Below, piece by piece: positions 1-11,283 of a DNA stretch of 64,000 nt (position 1 is the stretch's first letter; each line of letters opens with the position of its first letter). Source of the stretch: Beta vulgaris subsp. vulgaris (taxonomy: Eukaryota > Streptophyta > Magnoliopsida > Caryophyllales > Amaranthaceae). Made by a program: the position numbers and the translations under genes. The stretch is from NCBI RefSeq assembly GCF_026745355.1, contig NC_079206.1:21376399-21440398 (forward strand), read 5' to 3'. The notes under the pieces were generated by a model. That model did not search any database, was not told where the DNA came from, and saw only the letters and a list, made by a program, of their open reading frames with translations.

Positions 1-107
1 CTTTTGGAGAGCCTAATGTTTACAATTGGAGAGTCACTAAAGTAATTGAACTCAAAATATTTACTTAAATTGAAACATGTTGTTATTGGAATGAGCGTAT
101 CAATAAA

Positions 108-500
108 TTCGATAAACTAATTCAAGATAATAATAGTACTCTACTTAAATTAATCATCTTCAAGTTGCATTCAATTTCGAACCGAAAAGCATCTGATTCA
201 GTTGCAACAAATGTAGAACAATGTAACTCAATAGATTGGTTCAATATAACAATACTCCATTTAAGTTAATTGTCTCTAAATTGAATTCATATTGAAACTC
301 AAAACAACTACTTTAACAGTATTGTAAGTTTAATTCAAGATAATATCAATACTCTACTTAAGTTAATCACTTTAAATTGAATTCATTCTGGAACCGAAAG
401 TATATAATTCAGTTGCAACATATGTAGAACAGTGTAACTCAGTAGATTGGTTCAGCATAATAACAATGCTCCATTTAAGTTAATCGTCTCTAGGTTAAGA
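108..500. repeat. two imperfect tandem copies of a ~212-bp unit
   Basis: The stretch beginning with TTCAAGATAATAATAGTACT near 121 recurs with substitutions near 334. The motif GTTGCAACAAATGTAGAAC near 201 recurs near 412. The spacing of about 211-213 bp is constant, so this is a diverged tandem duplication. No coding potential was seen. Confidence 0.7.
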
Positions 501-504
501 ACAA

Positions 505-595
505 TGATTACAATAATAATAATAACAATAACAACAAAAACAATAACAAGAACAACAACAACAACAACAACAACAAGAACAACAACTACAACATA
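505..595. repeat. AAC/AAT trinucleotide microsatellite
   Basis: A run of AAT and then AAC triplets with a few AAG interruptions. It is a simple sequence repeat with no gene. Confidence 0.9.
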
Positions 596-2100
596 GTTTA
601 TTATAACACATAGGGAGGTTTGTTAAAGTACTGTATTATTTTGCATATTAACAAGATCTTAATTGACTAAATCTTATTTCTTATTAACAAGATTTTGGTA
701 AAAAGCTTATAAGTGTCGATAAAAAAAACTATGGCTTAAACATCATTGATACAATAACACATCAATATAAGTATTCTGTTATACCATAGTTCACGTAACT
801 AACTGCAATCAAAACATTAAATTGAGCAAGTAACAGTTATATAAGTAATATTTCAAGAACAAGAAGTATAGTTCATAAGTGATCAAAGATTAAAGGTGAT
901 GATGACTGATAATGATGAATTGGAGTCGATGATGATCAAAGTTGATAAACACAAATTATACGAGTATACCATGATCAAAGCCAATGTAAGCGAGTAATCA
1001 CCAATCTACTGAGTTGGTCTTGTAAGCGAGTAATCACTAATGTCTAGTTTAATCTATTTAGTGACCAACTTAATCTACTTAGTGACCCACATAATCCATT
1101 CAATAATTACATTATTAAAACATGATTAAATATTATAACAATAGTAGGCCTATGATTTAGGATTATGACATGAACTAAGTTCATTTAAATTAATAATACT
1201 AATAACTAATTGAATTTTAAAGTTTCTAGTTTATATTAATTCCTATTAATAAGTCAATAGTACTAATTTTTAAAGTTAACAAAACCAATAATACTAGAAT
1301 TATTAACTTAGAATTTGCAAATGAAAATAATATCAATTTAATCAAAATGACAAAATTAAACTAAAGCCATTGATTTGTGAGAATATCAAAATGGACAAAA
1401 TCCAACCATTGATCAAAATAGCAATCCATGTGCTTGATCTAACTCAATGCTCATTGGTTAAATAGAATTAGTGATGGATCTCTCCTTGAATGAGCAAATC
1501 TCAATCCTCCATTAGAGAAAGACCAAATCTTAGCCCTTCATTTATCATTTACTCTTTTAAAAATTTAAAAACATTAAACCTAAATTCATAAGAGCAAATC
1601 TCAGCTCTTCAATCTTTTGATCCAACGGATGAAAACACCCTAGAAGACCAAGCCAATCTCTAGTTTTTAGCCCCCTCAAACCCTAATAACTTCTCCTCAC
1701 ACCTCTCCACTTATCCTCTCACTCTGAACGAATCCATCGGCAGCAAATCGAAAGTCTCTCTGTTTTCTAACTTGATTTTAACTTCATTTTTTTGCATTTG
1801 GTCGATTGAGTGCTCTAATTGGCAAACTTTTGTTTTTTTAGGTGGTGAAGAACTGAAGATGAAGGCTTGACAAGACGGTACTTCAAGATTCAAGAACGAG
1901 AACGACGCTTCAAGTTATGTATTTCCCACTTTCCCATATTTTTGTATGTGAATATTTGTCTACTTTTTTAGGATTTTAGTTTTAGAATTTTGAATATATA
2001 TTATGTAATTTTCCGATTAAACTGATGCAACATGATTTTGCACTGGAGCTTCATAGGTTTTATTGTAGTATTGGTTAAAAGTAAGAATGAAAGAATTGAT
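596..2100. other. AT-rich DNA without a recognised gene
   Basis: No conserved protein was seen in any frame. Around 1640-1930 the base composition changes to a C/T-rich leader-like stretch followed by a poly-T/AG that could be a splice acceptor (near 1840). This resembles the 5' untranslated region of a plant gene, but no coding exon could be tied to it. It could belong to the CACTA-associated gene fragment downstream. Confidence 0.4.
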
Positions 2101-2184
2101 TATGGGAGAGAGATTAGTGGAGGGTCACTAATCATATGGGATATGGGAAAGGGTGTGAGAGCAAAAGAATTAGTCGGGGTCTTT

Positions 2185-2255
2185 GTGTAAGCATCGCATC
2201 AGTAAGAGAATTGCGAGAAGAAACTGGAGTTACATCTATTGATTTCATTGCTGAG
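2185..2255 (+). pseudogene. Nudix hydrolase exon fragment (NUDT25/26/27-like)
   Basis: Translation gives ASVRELREETGVTSIDFIAE, which matches the core of the Nudix box (RE-x-x-EE-x-G) and the residues that follow it in plant diadenosine tetraphosphate hydrolases of the NUDT25/26/27 type. The glutamates that would bind Mg are present (RELREETG). The upstream glycine-rich half of the Nudix box and the rest of the roughly 200-residue enzyme are missing. The piece ends at a GT (2256) where a splice donor could lie. Nothing else of the enzyme was recognised downstream, so this is a gene fragment. It lies a little over 1.2 kb inside a CACTA terminus, which suggests capture by the transposon. The motif is strong but short, so the exact parent gene is uncertain. 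Confidence 0.6.
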
Positions 2256-2948
2256 GTCAGTTACCGAAAATGTATCATATTGTATCATGTTGGCATTATA
2301 TTAGACAAAGTGGAAATTTCACTATCACCCTTTCTTTCATGGAGGTTTTCTCCAATTTCAGTTCATACTATCACAAATCAGTAATAGTGTTGAGGTTTTT
2401 ATATACTAGTTTGGTATCATTGAATTCAATTGATGAAACATTTCTAATTTATACTTCCATTGTGATTTATTAGGTTTTTATATATTTAACTGAAGTTAGT
2501 GTATTTTTTACCACATAATAGTACTGTTTGTCCTACATTCAGTGAAATCATCTGTATTATACTACTCTGTTATATAATTATTATTGAATTCAGTTTATGA
2601 TGAATTTCTCATCAATGTATGTCCTACATTAAGTGAAACCATCTGTATTATACTCTCTTGTACTTTTTGCTTTTGCTATTCCTATGAGGGTCCTCAGTGG
2701 TAGTCAGGGCTGGGGTTGTTGTACATTACCAAATGTTGAGGGAAGAACTTTAAACTTTACCCCAAACCTCACTGGAGTATCTTTAGCTCCCAAATTCTGC
2801 ATAGTTATTGGCTTTCAGTGGTTAATTGTTAAATGTTTTAACTGATTTTCATTTTTATTATCTCAATATTAGTTATATCACTTTACAATTATACGAGCCT
2901 ACATAATCAATTTGTTACTTTTGATATAGTGCTACTAACTTTTAGGAT

Positions 2949-3039
2949 GCAGCTACAAAACCTAGCTTCTGATGAGTTGGAATGGCAAGATCTAAATCAC
3001 CAAGTTGGATACTCTAGTTCCCTTGCAATACTGCAATAA
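2949..3039 (+). other. short exon-like segment inside CACTA element A
   Basis: An open stretch starts at ATGCAGCTACAAAACC and runs about 30 codons to a stop. It could be an exon of a chimeric transcript with the Nudix fragment, but no family was recognised. Confidence 0.2.
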
Positions 3040-3340
3040 GTAGGTTCCATAGTTGTGTTTTCAAAATTAATTTACTGTTTTAATAGTTTGAAGCTGTATG
3101 ATTCACTGTATTATGATTTCTGATATAGTGCTATGAATAATACTTTCAGGACACATGTTTAATTTATACAGGTATCTGATTATAATTATTTATGTATTAG
3201 CTTCTAATGAGATGGAATGGTTCTCTATGTCACGAACTAGAATATATCCTATTTTGATCAATTTGTTGTTTATGATTTTGTGTATAAGAAACTATGAAAT
3301 ATATAATAGCTAGTTCTAACTATAATTATTTGAAATTATT

Positions 3341-3450
3341 TTGTAGTACTTTCTTGGGATTCCATGCACTTATTCGCAAGAGATGATTGACGAGCTAAAA
3401 GCTACGTGGGTGGCATTTTTAAACAACCAAACACAAGACAATGGAGATTG
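3341..3450 (+). other. segment shared with the second CACTA element
   Basis: This stretch (including CACTTATTCGCAAGAGATGA and TTGACGAGCTAAAAG) aligns with the reverse complement of 55370-55490. In both elements it lies between the captured exon material and the terminus. It could encode a short peptide that includes MIDEL and NNQ, following an AG acceptor. Whether it belongs to the transposon or was captured once before the two copies separated is unknown. Confidence 0.55.
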
Positions 3451-3511
3451 AAGACAATGATGGTTTCCTAGGTTATTTTTAACCGGTTTCCTAGGCTTTT
3501 TTGTAGTAGTG

Positions 3512-3929
3512 TTACTTGATCTCATATTAGTTGGACCATTTTGTTGATCAATATTTATGATCTCAACGAAGGAAATTTGTATCTTCTGGATTGATACACG
3601 TACCACTTGAGTACTGATTTTGTAAATTATTGAAACGAGTGAATATGTTATTTATATTCATGATTGTCATGAATTTTTTTTTATAAGAATGATATTTAAT
3701 CATCATTGACTTGTTTCATTACTTAGCTTAATAAGAATACTAAATTATACAGGAATATATATTTTTATATGATACGCTGTTGTAATAGGCCTGGACATAC
3801 ATTTGAACTATTGTATTGCAACAATTCATTAGGCGTTGCATCAGGTGCAAATAAGCATTGCATTAGGCTAATGCAAAGTACTCCATTTGTCTCTGAAAAA
3901 TTTGAACACTTGTTAGAAAACATATTTTA
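3512..3929. other. AT-rich spacer, no gene seen
   Basis: This lies between the CACTA terminus and the GGGTCGG repeat. It holds short imperfect repeats of GCATTAGG / GCGTTGCATCAGG near 3830-3880. No coding or structural feature was recognised. Confidence 0.5.
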
Positions 3930-4410
3930 AGGTGATAAGGATTGGAATGGTTTTGGGTCGGGTTGTATTGAGTTGGAATGATTTTGGGCCGTTGGGTCGG
4001 GTGGTAACTGGCTCGGGTCACAATTGGGTCGGTGATAGCTGGGTTGGGTCATAACTGGGTCGGTGATAACTGGGTCGGCCGCTAATTGGGTTGGGTCACA
4101 ACTGGGTTGGGTCACAACTGGGTTGGGTGATAACTGGGTGGGTTTAATTGGGTCATTGGCGGGTGAAGTTGGGTGCGGGTCATTTTGGGTCGGAAACAGG
4201 TTGGGTCTGGGTCATTGTTCACGGGTACAACTAGGCACGGGTCAACCTGGGTCGGCCCAATTCAGGTTGAGTTACCAATTTCACGGGTTAAACTGGGCAC
4301 GGGTGGACACTGGGTCGGAATGGGTCGGCTTTCCAACCGACCACTCTCGACTCGGAACAGGTTGGGTCTGGGTCAGATGCGGGTTCACCCGTGGGTCGGC
4401 CCAGTTTTTG
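3930..4410. repeat. GGGTCGG/AACTGGGT-rich minisatellite
   Basis: Imperfect repeats of units such as TAACTGGGTCGGTGA and CACAACTGGGTTGGGT fill this interval, with a much higher G content on the + strand than the flanks. Open frames here (for example the first two thirds of the + frame at 4063-4629) are by-products of the repeat. It directly precedes the Helitron coding region and may be part of that element. Confidence 0.75.
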
Positions 4411-6028
4411 ACACCTCTACCTGAATTCCCTTTGTCATCTGCTCTACTAGGCCTCTATTCTCATCAAGGAGAGGATGGGGAACATTTCAGATTGAACATT
4501 CGAAAGTATAATCATGTTTTCGCATTTACTTCAATGGGAGTCGTTATAGATGATGAATTAGCCAACACACGTCAAGGTGTGTACACATATCGTGCTCACG
4601 GTTCAATTTATCATCGTATTGGTGGTTAATTACCTTTGAACTCAAATGATCGTCCTAGATTCCTTCAAATGTACATATATGATACCGAGCATGAAAATGA
4701 GCATCGAATGGCAGAAAATGCAACGTTAAGAGTGGATATCATTGATAGGATAAAAAATATTTTGAACGAGAACAATCCTTTTGTTCGTACTCTCCGACAT
4801 CTTGCTCAATGAGATGACATACAAGAATGCAAGTTTGTCATAAAAGATCAACCTCCTAACCAACATAATTATTCAATGCCTTCAGCCTCTCAAGTTGCAG
4901 CAGTTGTTGTCGGAGGTGATGATATTACCAACCTAAAAGAAAGGGATGTCATGGTAGAGTCCGTCACTGGACGACTCATGTCTATCAAAGAGACTGCAGG
5001 CTATTACGATCCACTACAATATCCTCTATTATTTCCTTACGGCTCTTACGGTTGGGATTTAAACACCAGATCTATAAATGGCAAGAAGATAACATGCCGA
5101 GAATTTTATTCGTATATGTTTCAGGTACATACAATATCACAACCATTCTCCATCCTCAATGTTAATCATTATGATTATTCTAACTGCTTCACCAATTTAT
5201 ACTTGAAATAGATGAGAGAATGTTATGATTCTATAGTCTTAAGAGCTGGCCGCTTAACTCAACAATTTGCTGTGGACAACTGTGTAAAGATGCAAGCATC
5301 CAATTTGAGATGGGTTGCACTCAACCAAGACACAATTCGTGCAGATTTGTACAAGGGACTAGAGGATTCATACAATACTGGAGAACACAATACAGGTATG
5401 ATTTCACATAATATCGATAATGATTTACTTTAATATACACATCTATATTATTTGAATCTTATTTTATGCACTTTCTACCTACATGTAAAAAATGTTGGAC
5501 GAAGAACTATACTTCCATCATCAATCTGTTGGGAGTCCGCGAAATATGAATCAACGATACCAAGATACAATGGCCTTGGTGCACAAATTTGGCAAGCCAG
5601 ACATATTCCTTACTATGACGTGCAATCTGTCGTGGTCAGAAATAGTAGCAGAATTACTACCTGGCTATCAACCTCATGATCGTCCAGACTTGCTAACAAG
5701 GGTATTTCATGCCAGGATCGAGGAGTTAAAAAAGGATGTGTTAGAAAGGAATGTTCTCGGGAAGGTAGTTGCTTATGTATATGTGATTGAATTCCAAAAA
5801 CGAGGGCTTCCACATGTTCATATGTTACTAATTCTTGACCAAAGTGACAAGCTTGCCACTCCTGATGATTATGATAAAATAGTGAGAGCAGAAATTCCTG
5901 ACCAACAACAAGAATCAGAGCTCCATAAAAGGATTCTTAAACACATGATTCACAACCCATGTGGTGTCCAGAATCCACATTCACCATGCATGAAACAAGG
6001 GAGTTGTAAGAAGGGGTTTCCTAAGTAA
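4411..6028 (+). pseudogene. Helitron Rep protein, N-terminal and HUH portion
   Basis: This is the initiator domain that nicks and joins single-stranded DNA during rolling-circle transposition. Recognisable segments are FRLNIRKYNHVFAFTSMG (4486 on), the region with VESVTGRLMSIKETAGYYDP (from about 4943), and RGLPHVHMLLIL (around 5803-5840), which contains the HUH motif (HVH). In-frame stops occur at 4627-4629 and 4810-4812. An 87-bp GT-AG intron is likely at 5125-5211, because the reading continues from FYSYMFQ to MRECYDS exactly across it. A second intron probably begins at the GT after NTG (5397). A one-base shift near 5526 separates GRRTILPSS from SVGSPRNMN. The family assignment is firm. 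The gene is broken. Confidence 0.85.
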
Positions 6029-6817
6029 TTCTCTAATTGTACAAAGCAAGGAAATGACTCATATCCCATCTACCGTCGGCGTCAAGATGCTCCACCTGTA
6101 CCATTACGTGAGAATTCACGAGTAACTGTAGATAATCGTTGGGTAGTGCCTTATAACCCGTGGTTGTTGAATAAGTATGATTGTCACATTAATGTAGAGA
6201 TATACATCAACATTATGTGTGTCAAATATTTATACAAATACATCCATAAGGGTTCTGATAGAGTTTCAATGGAATTTCATAATGGGGATGAGATTGCACA
6301 GTTTATTGATGCAAGATGGATTTGTTCACCTGAAGCTATGTGGAAATTTTACAAATTTCCAATGACTCGGATGAACCCGTCGGTAGACCGTCTGCAAGTT
6401 CACTTGCCCAACATGCACCAAGTTAGATTCGAAGGAAACCAACCTAAAGAAAGCGTTTTGGCTGACCCAAGGAGCTCAAAAATAATGTTGACTGAGTTTT
6501 TCAGGATGAATTCAGTAGATCCTGAAGCCAGAGATTACCTATATAGAGAGTTTCCAGAAAAATATATATGGATTAATTCCACGCGAGAGTGGTGCCGAAG
6601 GAAAACCATGCAGAGAGTAATTAGTCGATTGTATGTAGCTTCACCTCTGGATGTTGAAAGGTTTTACCTAAGAATGTTACTAAACCATGTCAAAGGGCCC
6701 CAATCATATGATCATTTAAGGACTGTCAATAGGATACCCCACCCTACCTTTAGAGCTGCAGTTGAGTCCTTAGATCTTATTGAGAATGATGAAAGCATAT
6801 GTCAATGTCTTACATAA
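6029..6817 (+). pseudogene. Helitron Rep protein, tyrosine-motif portion
   Basis: The reading frame continues after the stop at 6026-6028. It includes VKYLYKYIHKGSDR (around 6220-6260), the Helitron Rep motif that carries the paired catalytic tyrosines (Y-x-x-x-Y type, here YLYKY). Further family residues follow, such as the stretch with FRMNSVDPEARDYLYREFPE and NHVKGPQSYDHLRTVN. The frame ends at 6815-6817, where family members continue into the linker to the helicase, so a stop or shift has been acquired there. Confidence 0.8.
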
Positions 6818-6879
6818 GCATGTCAGGTAAGAATGTCGTCGGCACTGAGACGATTATTTGCAACTATCTTAATATATTG

Positions 6880-8540
6880 TCAACCATCTGGGTTACGTGC
6901 ATTGTGGTTTGAGTTCTTCCCACACTTGGTCGAGGATTACCCGTCTTCGACAAGAAAACAACAATGAAATTCTAACTTACAAGATTCTTAAAGACTTGGA
7001 TCGCTTATTACGACCGCTCAGGAAGACAATATCAGACTACAATGAATTGCCAAGTTTACCAGAATCTATTGAAAATATTGACGAGTTATCTGAAGTATGG
7101 AGGAGTATTTCTCAGTGCAGTTCCTACTGAGGATACCGAGTGCATAGGTAAGTTGAATGCGATCAACGACATGCATATGACACAGTGATGAATGCTATCA
7201 CTTTAAAAAATGGTGGTGCTTTCTTTGTTGATGGTCCCGGTGGTACTGGAAAAACATATCTTATCGAGCTATATTAGCTACTATAAAAGGTAGAGGTGAG
7301 ATAGCTATCCCAACAGCAACTTCTGGAATTGCTGCCCATTGTTGCACCAAGGAGAACTTCACACTCAACTTTTCAACTACCATTAAAACCAGTAAGCTCA
7401 TCGTCATGCACCTTTACAAAGGGTTCAAAAACCGGCATTCTTTTAAAACATTCTTCAGTTATTATATGGGATGAGGCACCAATGACACATAGGTATCAGT
7501 TTGAAGCAGTTGATCGTTCACTTAAGGATTTAATGGGAAATGACTTGCCATTTGGGGGAAAAATAATTGTGTTTGTGGGGATTTCAGGCAAGTTCTACCT
7601 GTTGTGAGAAATGGAACAAGAGCTCAAATGATTGATGCTCCTTGATAAGGTCTCCACTATGGAACCATATTTCGGTTCTGCAATTGAGAGAAAACATGAG
7701 ATCTAGACATGACAATGGATTCGCTAATTTCTTACTCTCTATTGGAAATGGCGATGAACCTACCATTTCAGATGATATGATAAAATTGCCGAGTAACATG
7801 GTTATCCCTACTGTTGCTGATACCTCGATTGATGGGTTGATTGATCAAATTTTCCCCAATCTAAATGAACACATCGGTGATGGAAATTTTATGGTTGAAA
7901 GAGCAATCATCACTCCATTGAACGAAAATGCTGATAGAATCAATGACAAGGTTATCGAACGATTTCTCGGGAAGGACGAACATACTACTCATTTGATTCA
8001 GTGCCTGATGATACAAGAAACCTGTATCACAAGAGTTCCTAAATTCAATTGTCCCGTCAGGACTGCCTCCGCATGTGCTCAAACTGAAACCTGGCGTTCC
8101 TCTAATGCTACTCAGGAATATAGATCCTAAAAATGGTCTTTGTACGTAATGGAACGCGACTACTTTGCCATTCGCTAAAGGATCATTTCATCGATGCTGA
8201 GATTTTAACTGGACATGCAAGGGGAAACAGGGTCTTTTTGCCAAGAATTCCGTTGAAAACTGCTGAAGATATTAGGTTACCTTTTGAGATGGTCAGAAAG
8301 CAATTCCCGTAAAGTTGAGTTTTGGTTTAACTATAAACAAGTCTCAAGGGCAAACCATCCCACTGTTGGGATATATCTTCCTGATCATGTATTTAGCCAT
8401 GGCAGTTGTATGTTGCACTTTCGCGTGGAATTTCCGAGAAACGACAAAGATTGTTGTCGTCAATGGAAAGATTAGAGGAAAGGAAGGAGTGTTCACAAAA
8501 ATTATTGTGTACAAGGAAGTTTTGTTACTTTCTACATAGT
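6880..8540 (+). pseudogene. Helitron PIF1-type helicase domain
   Basis: This is a 5'-3' DNA helicase of superfamily 1, fused to Rep in intact Helitrons. Visible motifs are Walker A, FVDGPGGTGKT (about 7224-7255), Walker B, IWDEAPM (about 7464-7485), the following DFRQVLPVV stretch after a frameshift near 7585, LRENMR (about 7684-7702), GLTINKSQGQT (about 8319-8351), and the C-terminal AxSR-type region and final VYKEVL, split by shifts around 8355-8520. At least five frame changes or stops occur. Despite this the order and spacing of helicase motifs are normal, so decay is by point changes and small indels rather than deletion. Confidence 0.85.
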
Positions 8541-8694
8541 GTATCTTACATTTAGTATCATATTTCTATGAAATTTAATAAATGTTATGAATTATACTTT
8601 GTGATAGTATGTAGTTTATACATGGTTTTAATGCACCCGATGTTTTAGATTTAACAGTATCAATTGAAAGTGATGTTTTGTATATTTGCATGTA

Positions 8695-10740
8695 ATTGTG
8701 GTAATTGTTAGGATGGAATATCATTGTACACCCTTTGCTCATTTGTTTCCTTGCGGAGTATGTAAATATGATGTGCGAGCACGATTGGTTCATAATTTTG
8801 ACATCTTCACCTTCACACATCGTGGAGCTTGCAAACAAGTTTGGAAAATGCTTTTTGTGGATAGTGAGGTAAATTATAAATAACTCTTATATATTATAAA
8901 TTTCTTTCCATTATTACACCCATAATAATTATTATCATTATTGCTTTATAGGGTGATGGCATACAGTGTACTGTATTGTCCCCTCATATTGAGAGATTTC
9001 TTGGGAGATTTCAAGAGGCTACATCTATGTGCTCCAATCTGTACAGATAGTGCCTCTGATACACAAATGACATTGTTCAGACGATTCCAGACAGATGTTA
9101 TTGACTGATGCATCTTATGTCATTCTTGAATAAGATGACCTTGCAATGCCCACTTTTTTTTGCAAGAGAGTGCTTATCTCATATATGGGTCATGTTGATT
9201 GCAGTGACAAATTATTCGGTAAGTCTATTTATTTCCAACCATATACATGTTGTCACTACGAAAACACATATTTAATGCATGGTGAACGTTTCTCAGATGT
9301 CGTTGGAATACTCCTTGATGTATCACCGATTCAACCGGTTGGAAACAACTCTTTAAAAGAGATGTTGCAATAATGGATAACACGTACGTGCACATTCATT
9401 ATTTAATGTCACAATTTAATATTATAGTGCATTGATTTTTTTAACTTTATTCTCTCTAGGTGAATCATTATCAAATTAACTGTTTGGAATGATTATGTTC
9501 ATGTCTTCGAGATGGACCATTTTATATGGGAAACAACATTCAATTGTTGTGCATGTGGGCTTCATCTGAAAAATTACCACGGTATGAATAACATCCCTTT
9601 TCATACAACAAAGATATTGCTTTTAAATTTTTATATGTATATGGTGACCAAGATTAATTTTTGGGAATCATTTAGTGAACGGGGTATATCTTACGACCGG
9701 CGATTACAGCAGAATATACTTAAATACAGAGAACAAATTACCAGTTTATTATCTGCATGGTATGCAACATTCAGTTTGACACCAATCAACTAATCAAAAA
9801 AATTTATACGCACCATTATTATGTATAGCAAATTGATTCTCACATACTGTCGATTCAGGTATGACACCGAGAAACGGCACAGAAACGGGTTGTGGCTTTC
9901 CGCTCATGTCCATTTGCAATGCATTCATCAATTGCAATTTATAATGCCATTCGTACTCGGACATCTAAATTACCTACTATAAAGAGTGTAAATAACTATA
10001 AACCTTTTCAATTTGTATATTAGTGGAATTATCAATACAAAACAAAATAACGAATATTTGTTTTTTCTATGATAGGTTCATTATTATCGATTAGTCGCTC
10101 ATGTGAGGCGTATTGAGTCATAACCTGATGAGATTATTTGCGAAGCATGTAATCGTTGCATAAGAAAAATTTTCATCACCCAAACGGTCTATAAATGTGT
10201 ACGGTGCAATCTAACAAATGCTGCAACTATTCCAGTATAAACTTTATAACATTAATCTACATATATTACAAATATTCACAAATGTTTATTAATTGTGTTT
10301 TCCCATTGACAGATTAATGCTTCGACTCATTATTTCTGACAAGAGTGGTAGAATGGGAGTAACATTGATGAATGACCTAACTCAACACATGTTACGGTGT
10401 ACTCCGACTGGAATCAAATCACTACTTCAACAGGTTTGTCAAGTATTCTAAACTTTTTTTACTTATCGTTTTACAACTAAAAACTAATATCTCTATTAAT
10501 TGCAGCCTAATGGAAGAGCAGCAGTTTTCAACAAAGTTATGTAAGTTTTCGGTTTCAAAGAATACTCATGGTTTTTACATCCACCAAGTAACACCATGGA
10601 GATTAATCAGTTCCACACCGTTGATTACCTATTTGAAGTTGACTGGGCTGATGAGTGTGCGTGGATTTTCAAGAAAATTAGTTAATGTCAACAAAAAAGT
10701 AGTTACAAATGCAATTTCATTACTTATACTTATTTATTAA
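8695..10740 (+). pseudogene. replication protein A (RPA70)-like OB-fold protein of the Helitron
   Basis: Several exons separated by AT-rich GT-AG-like introns show RPA70-type features: DVVGILLDVSPIQPV (about 9297-9341), a segment LTVWNDYVHVFE (about 9478-9515), a zinc-ribbon-like pair of Cys-x-x-Cys motifs (CNRC near 10150 and CVRC near 10203), then the OB-fold segment ending with GVTLMNDLTQHML (about 10360-10395) and an ordinary RPA-like end. RPA70 binds single-stranded DNA, and plant Helitrons are known to carry RPA-like genes next to Rep-helicase. No single long frame survives. Introns are likely (for example after the GT near 10433 and before the AG at 10505). It could be a functional spliced gene or a relic. 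The exon structure was not fully resolved. Confidence 0.6.
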
Positions 10741-10862
10741 AGTGTTTTTAAATACTATTTGATTGTATTTCAAAGAATCTTATTCACAAAATGGAGGTGA
10801 CCTTAAATACTAAATTGCATTTGCTTTTTGTTTAATACTTAGTAATAATTAGGCCTAAAAAT

Positions 10863-10894
10863 GTCATCGCACGCATCGCGTGCATAAAAGCTAG
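10863..10894 (+). other. Helitron 3' terminus (hairpin plus CTAG)
   Basis: An imperfect palindrome, GCACGCATCGCGTGC, lies 8 bp before the terminal CTAG (10891-10894), and a T follows. This is the canonical Helitron 3' end. The same hairpin word recurs at 24311-24345 and 33790-33824. Confidence 0.85.
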
Positions 10895-11283
10895 TAAAGA
10901 ATAAAGCCCAGCAAGATCTGAAGTGTGAATACAAAGTTGAATTTTCGCGAAAAACGAAATTCAACAAAACTAATAAAAGTTGAAAAAACAAAATCAACAA
11001 AGCAATCAGCCATAACCTATACAAAATTAAAAAATTTAAATACGAAATTAAAAACTTAAATATTCAGATCTAACATACAAAAAACGAAATTAAAAAAATG
11101 AACCGAAAAAAAAAATCAGATCTAACATACAAGAATGAAATTGCACTAAATATATTTAAAAAAAACCTAAATTGCCAAAATCAGAGCGAACTTCGTTCTT
11201 TCTTCAAATCTCGTTCTTCAATACCTGTTAGCAGTAGTGAAAACATTAGTAAGAAAATTCGAAGGGCTCGTTGGGGGAAAAAC
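10895..11283. other. A-rich stretch, no gene recognised
   Basis: Many AAAAT/GAAATT words. An open + frame at 11098-11400 reads into the minisatellite and has no recognised domain. Confidence 0.4.

Larger units (their letters stand above)
2101..3511 (+). mobile_element. CACTA (En/Spm-type) element A, right part and terminus
   Basis: The end at 3511 reads ...TTTTTTGTAGTAGTG, the reverse complement of the CACTACTACAAAAAA terminus of the complete CACTA element at 54791-58128. It is preceded by the same subterminal words (GGTTTCCTAGG, AACCGGTTTCCTAGG). In addition, 3341-3450 is clearly similar to the reverse complement of 55370-55490 in that element. The opposite terminus was not found in the window, so the left boundary given here is arbitrary. 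Inside lie a Nudix-box exon fragment and a short exon-like segment (2949-3039). The terminus is well supported and the extent is not. Confidence 0.7.
4411..10894 (+). mobile_element. decayed autonomous Helitron (Rep-helicase plus RPA-like gene)
   Basis: The element encodes, in order, a Helitron-like N-terminal domain, a Rep domain with an HUH motif and a two-tyrosine motif, a PIF1-type helicase and a replication protein A-like protein. This is the layout known for plant Helitrons. The 3' end is clear: a hairpin GCACGCATCGCGTGC followed by ATAAAAGCTAG, with a T after the CTAG. The 5' TC end was not identified and could lie in or before the GGGTCGG repeat. Multiple stops and frameshifts show that it is no longer autonomous. 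Confidence 0.8.

Noticed and set aside
1..500. CRISPR-like array from repeated units
   Set aside because: Only two long diverged tandem copies in plant nuclear DNA. No short repeats with unique spacers.
4063..4424. Start of the + frame 4063-4629 and frame 4173-4424 as Gly/Trp-rich proteins
   Set aside because: They are translations of the GGGTCGG minisatellite. Only the end of the first frame (from about 4411) is Helitron Rep sequence.
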